Of a stretch of DNA of 64,000 bases, positions 63,101 through 64,000 are shown in pieces. Each line of letters begins with the position of its first letter. The stretch's first letter is position 1. The DNA is from Tachypleus tridentatus (lineage: Eukaryota; Arthropoda; Merostomata; Xiphosura; Limulidae). The notes beneath the pieces were generated by a model. It made no database searches and was not told the DNA's origin. It saw only the letters and a program-made list of their open reading frames with translations. The stretch lies in NCBI RefSeq assembly GCF_004210375.1, contig NC_134828.1:21258400-21322399 (forward strand). Reading direction: 5' to 3'. The translations under genes were made by a program, and so were the position numbers.

Positions 63101-64000
63101 AATTACCTGTTGTAGTTTCTCTAAATGAATTGTTTAGGTTGTAAATACCTGTTGTAGTTCTTCTAACGAAATTGTTTAGGTAGTAATTACCTGTTGTAGT
63201 TCTTCTAACTGAATTGTTTAGGTAGTAATTACCTGTTGTAGTTCTTCTAACTGAATTGTTTAGGTAGTAATTACCTGTTGTGGTTCTTCTAACTGAATTG
63301 TTTAGGTAGTAATTACTTGTTGTAGTTCTCTAACTGAATTGTTTAGGTAGTAATTCCTGTTGTGGTTCTTCTAACTGAATTGTTTAGGTAGTAATTACCT
63401 ATTGTAGTTCTTCTAACTGAATTGTTTAGGTTGTAAATACCTGTTGTAGTTCTTCTAACGAAATTATTTAGGTAGTAATTACCTGTTGTAGTTCTTCTAT
63501 CTGAATTGTTTAATTAGTAATTACCTGTTGTAGATCTAACTAAATTGTTTAGGTAGTAATTACCTGTTGTGGTTTCTTTAAATGAATTGTTTAGGTAGTA
63601 ATTACCCGTTGTAGTTCTTATAACTGAATTGTTTAGGTAGTAATTACCTGTTGTAGTTCTTCTAACTGAATTGTTTAGGTAGTAATTACCTGTTGTAGTT
63701 CTAACTAAATTGTTTAGGTAGTAATTACCTGTTGTAGTTCTTCTAACTGAATTGTTTAGGTAGTAATTACCTGTTGTAGTTCTAACTGAATTGTTTAGGT
63801 AGTAATTACCTGTTGTAGTTCTTCTAACTGAATTGTTTAGGTAGTAATTACCTGTTGTAGTTCTTCTAACTGAATTGTTTAATTAGTAATTACCTGTTGT
63901 AGATCTAACGAAATTGTTTAGGTAGTAATTACCTGTTGTAGTTCTTCTAACTGAATTGTTTAGGTAGTAATTACCTGTTGTAGTTCTTCTAACTGAATTG
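57200..64000. repeat. Diverged array zone with higher-order units
   Basis: From about 57200 substitutions appear often: AGTTTCTCTAAC, GGTTGTAAATACC, CTTATAACTG, AACGAAATTG, AGATCTAAC and ACTTGTTG. They recur in the same order. A compound of a CTAACTAAATTG monomer followed by one with GGTTTCTTTA is seen with the latter at 58669, 59505, 60538, 62247, 62946 and 63571. In most cases the next unit contains CTTATAAC. Rising divergence is typical of the flank of a satellite array. Confidence 0.82.

Larger units (their letters stand above)
22679..64000. repeat. Giant 42-bp satellite array, about 980 monomers
   Basis: One monomer repeats head to tail over 41.3 kb and continues past the window. A clean copy is 50041-50082. 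It is about 31% GC and strongly T-rich on the plus strand (19 T against 10 A). Key parts are CTGTTGTAGTTCTTC, AACTGAATTG and the junction GGTAGTAATTACC, which holds the 8-bp palindrome GTAATTAC. Nearly all monomers are in the same orientation and phase. Common variants are TTTAGG or TTTGGG, loss of one TTC, and single-base indels. No gene, spacer or inserted element interrupts it. All plus-strand frames have a stop in each unit. It could be pericentromeric, heterochromatic or intronic; the sequence does not say which. Confidence 0.99.

Noticed and set aside
22679..64000. CRISPR array
   Set aside because: Repeats are contiguous 42-bp monomers with no unique spacers and no cas genes, in an animal-type genome.
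22679..64000. Telomeric repeat
   Set aside because: The unit is 42 bp and has no short G-rich arthropod telomere motif such as TTAGG in tandem; TTTAGG occurs only once per unit.

Overview
This window is AT-rich eukaryotic DNA with no intact protein-coding gene that I can support. It looks like a gene desert or a deep intron from a large animal genome. Three tRNA-derived SINEs, a mariner DNA transposon, a LINE fragment and Penelope-like palindromes point to an arthropod. The two longer SINE copies look to me like a family I associate with horseshoe crabs (Xiphosura). That assignment is from memory and could not be checked here.

Layout: 1-531 is a 48/52-bp minisatellite. 739-975 is a 70-bp-arm palindromic retroelement copy inside a 14-bp target-site duplication. 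1441-6030 is stacked transposon debris: a mariner 5' fragment, a near full-length dead mariner, a SINE and a 5'-truncated LINE. 7064-13360 is a run of four unrelated minisatellites (65, 31, 50 and 49 bp units) with SINEs between them. 13395-13680 holds a weak candidate for a terminal exon. 13.7-22.2 kb is AT-rich non-coding DNA with a second palindromic element (14866-14994), a 26-bp repeat and small duplications. 22179-22678 is an assembly gap of exactly 500 N.

From 22679 to the window end, 41.3 kb is a single head-to-tail array of a 42-bp monomer, about 980 copies in one orientation. It is not uniform. Two monomer types that differ at one base (TTTAGG versus TTTGGG) occupy different zones, a central block near 48.7-52.8 kb is almost perfectly homogeneous, a cluster of broken monomers lies at about 34.2-38 kb, and the right part (57.2-64 kb) is diverged with compound variants that recur as higher-order units. 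Each monomer carries the 8-bp palindrome GTAATTAC. One minus-strand frame has no stop codon but also no ATG.

No operons or interacting genes are present. The main interest is in repeat evolution: eight separate tandem-repeat families within 64 kb, a giant structured satellite, and palindromic elements with hammerhead-like cores.
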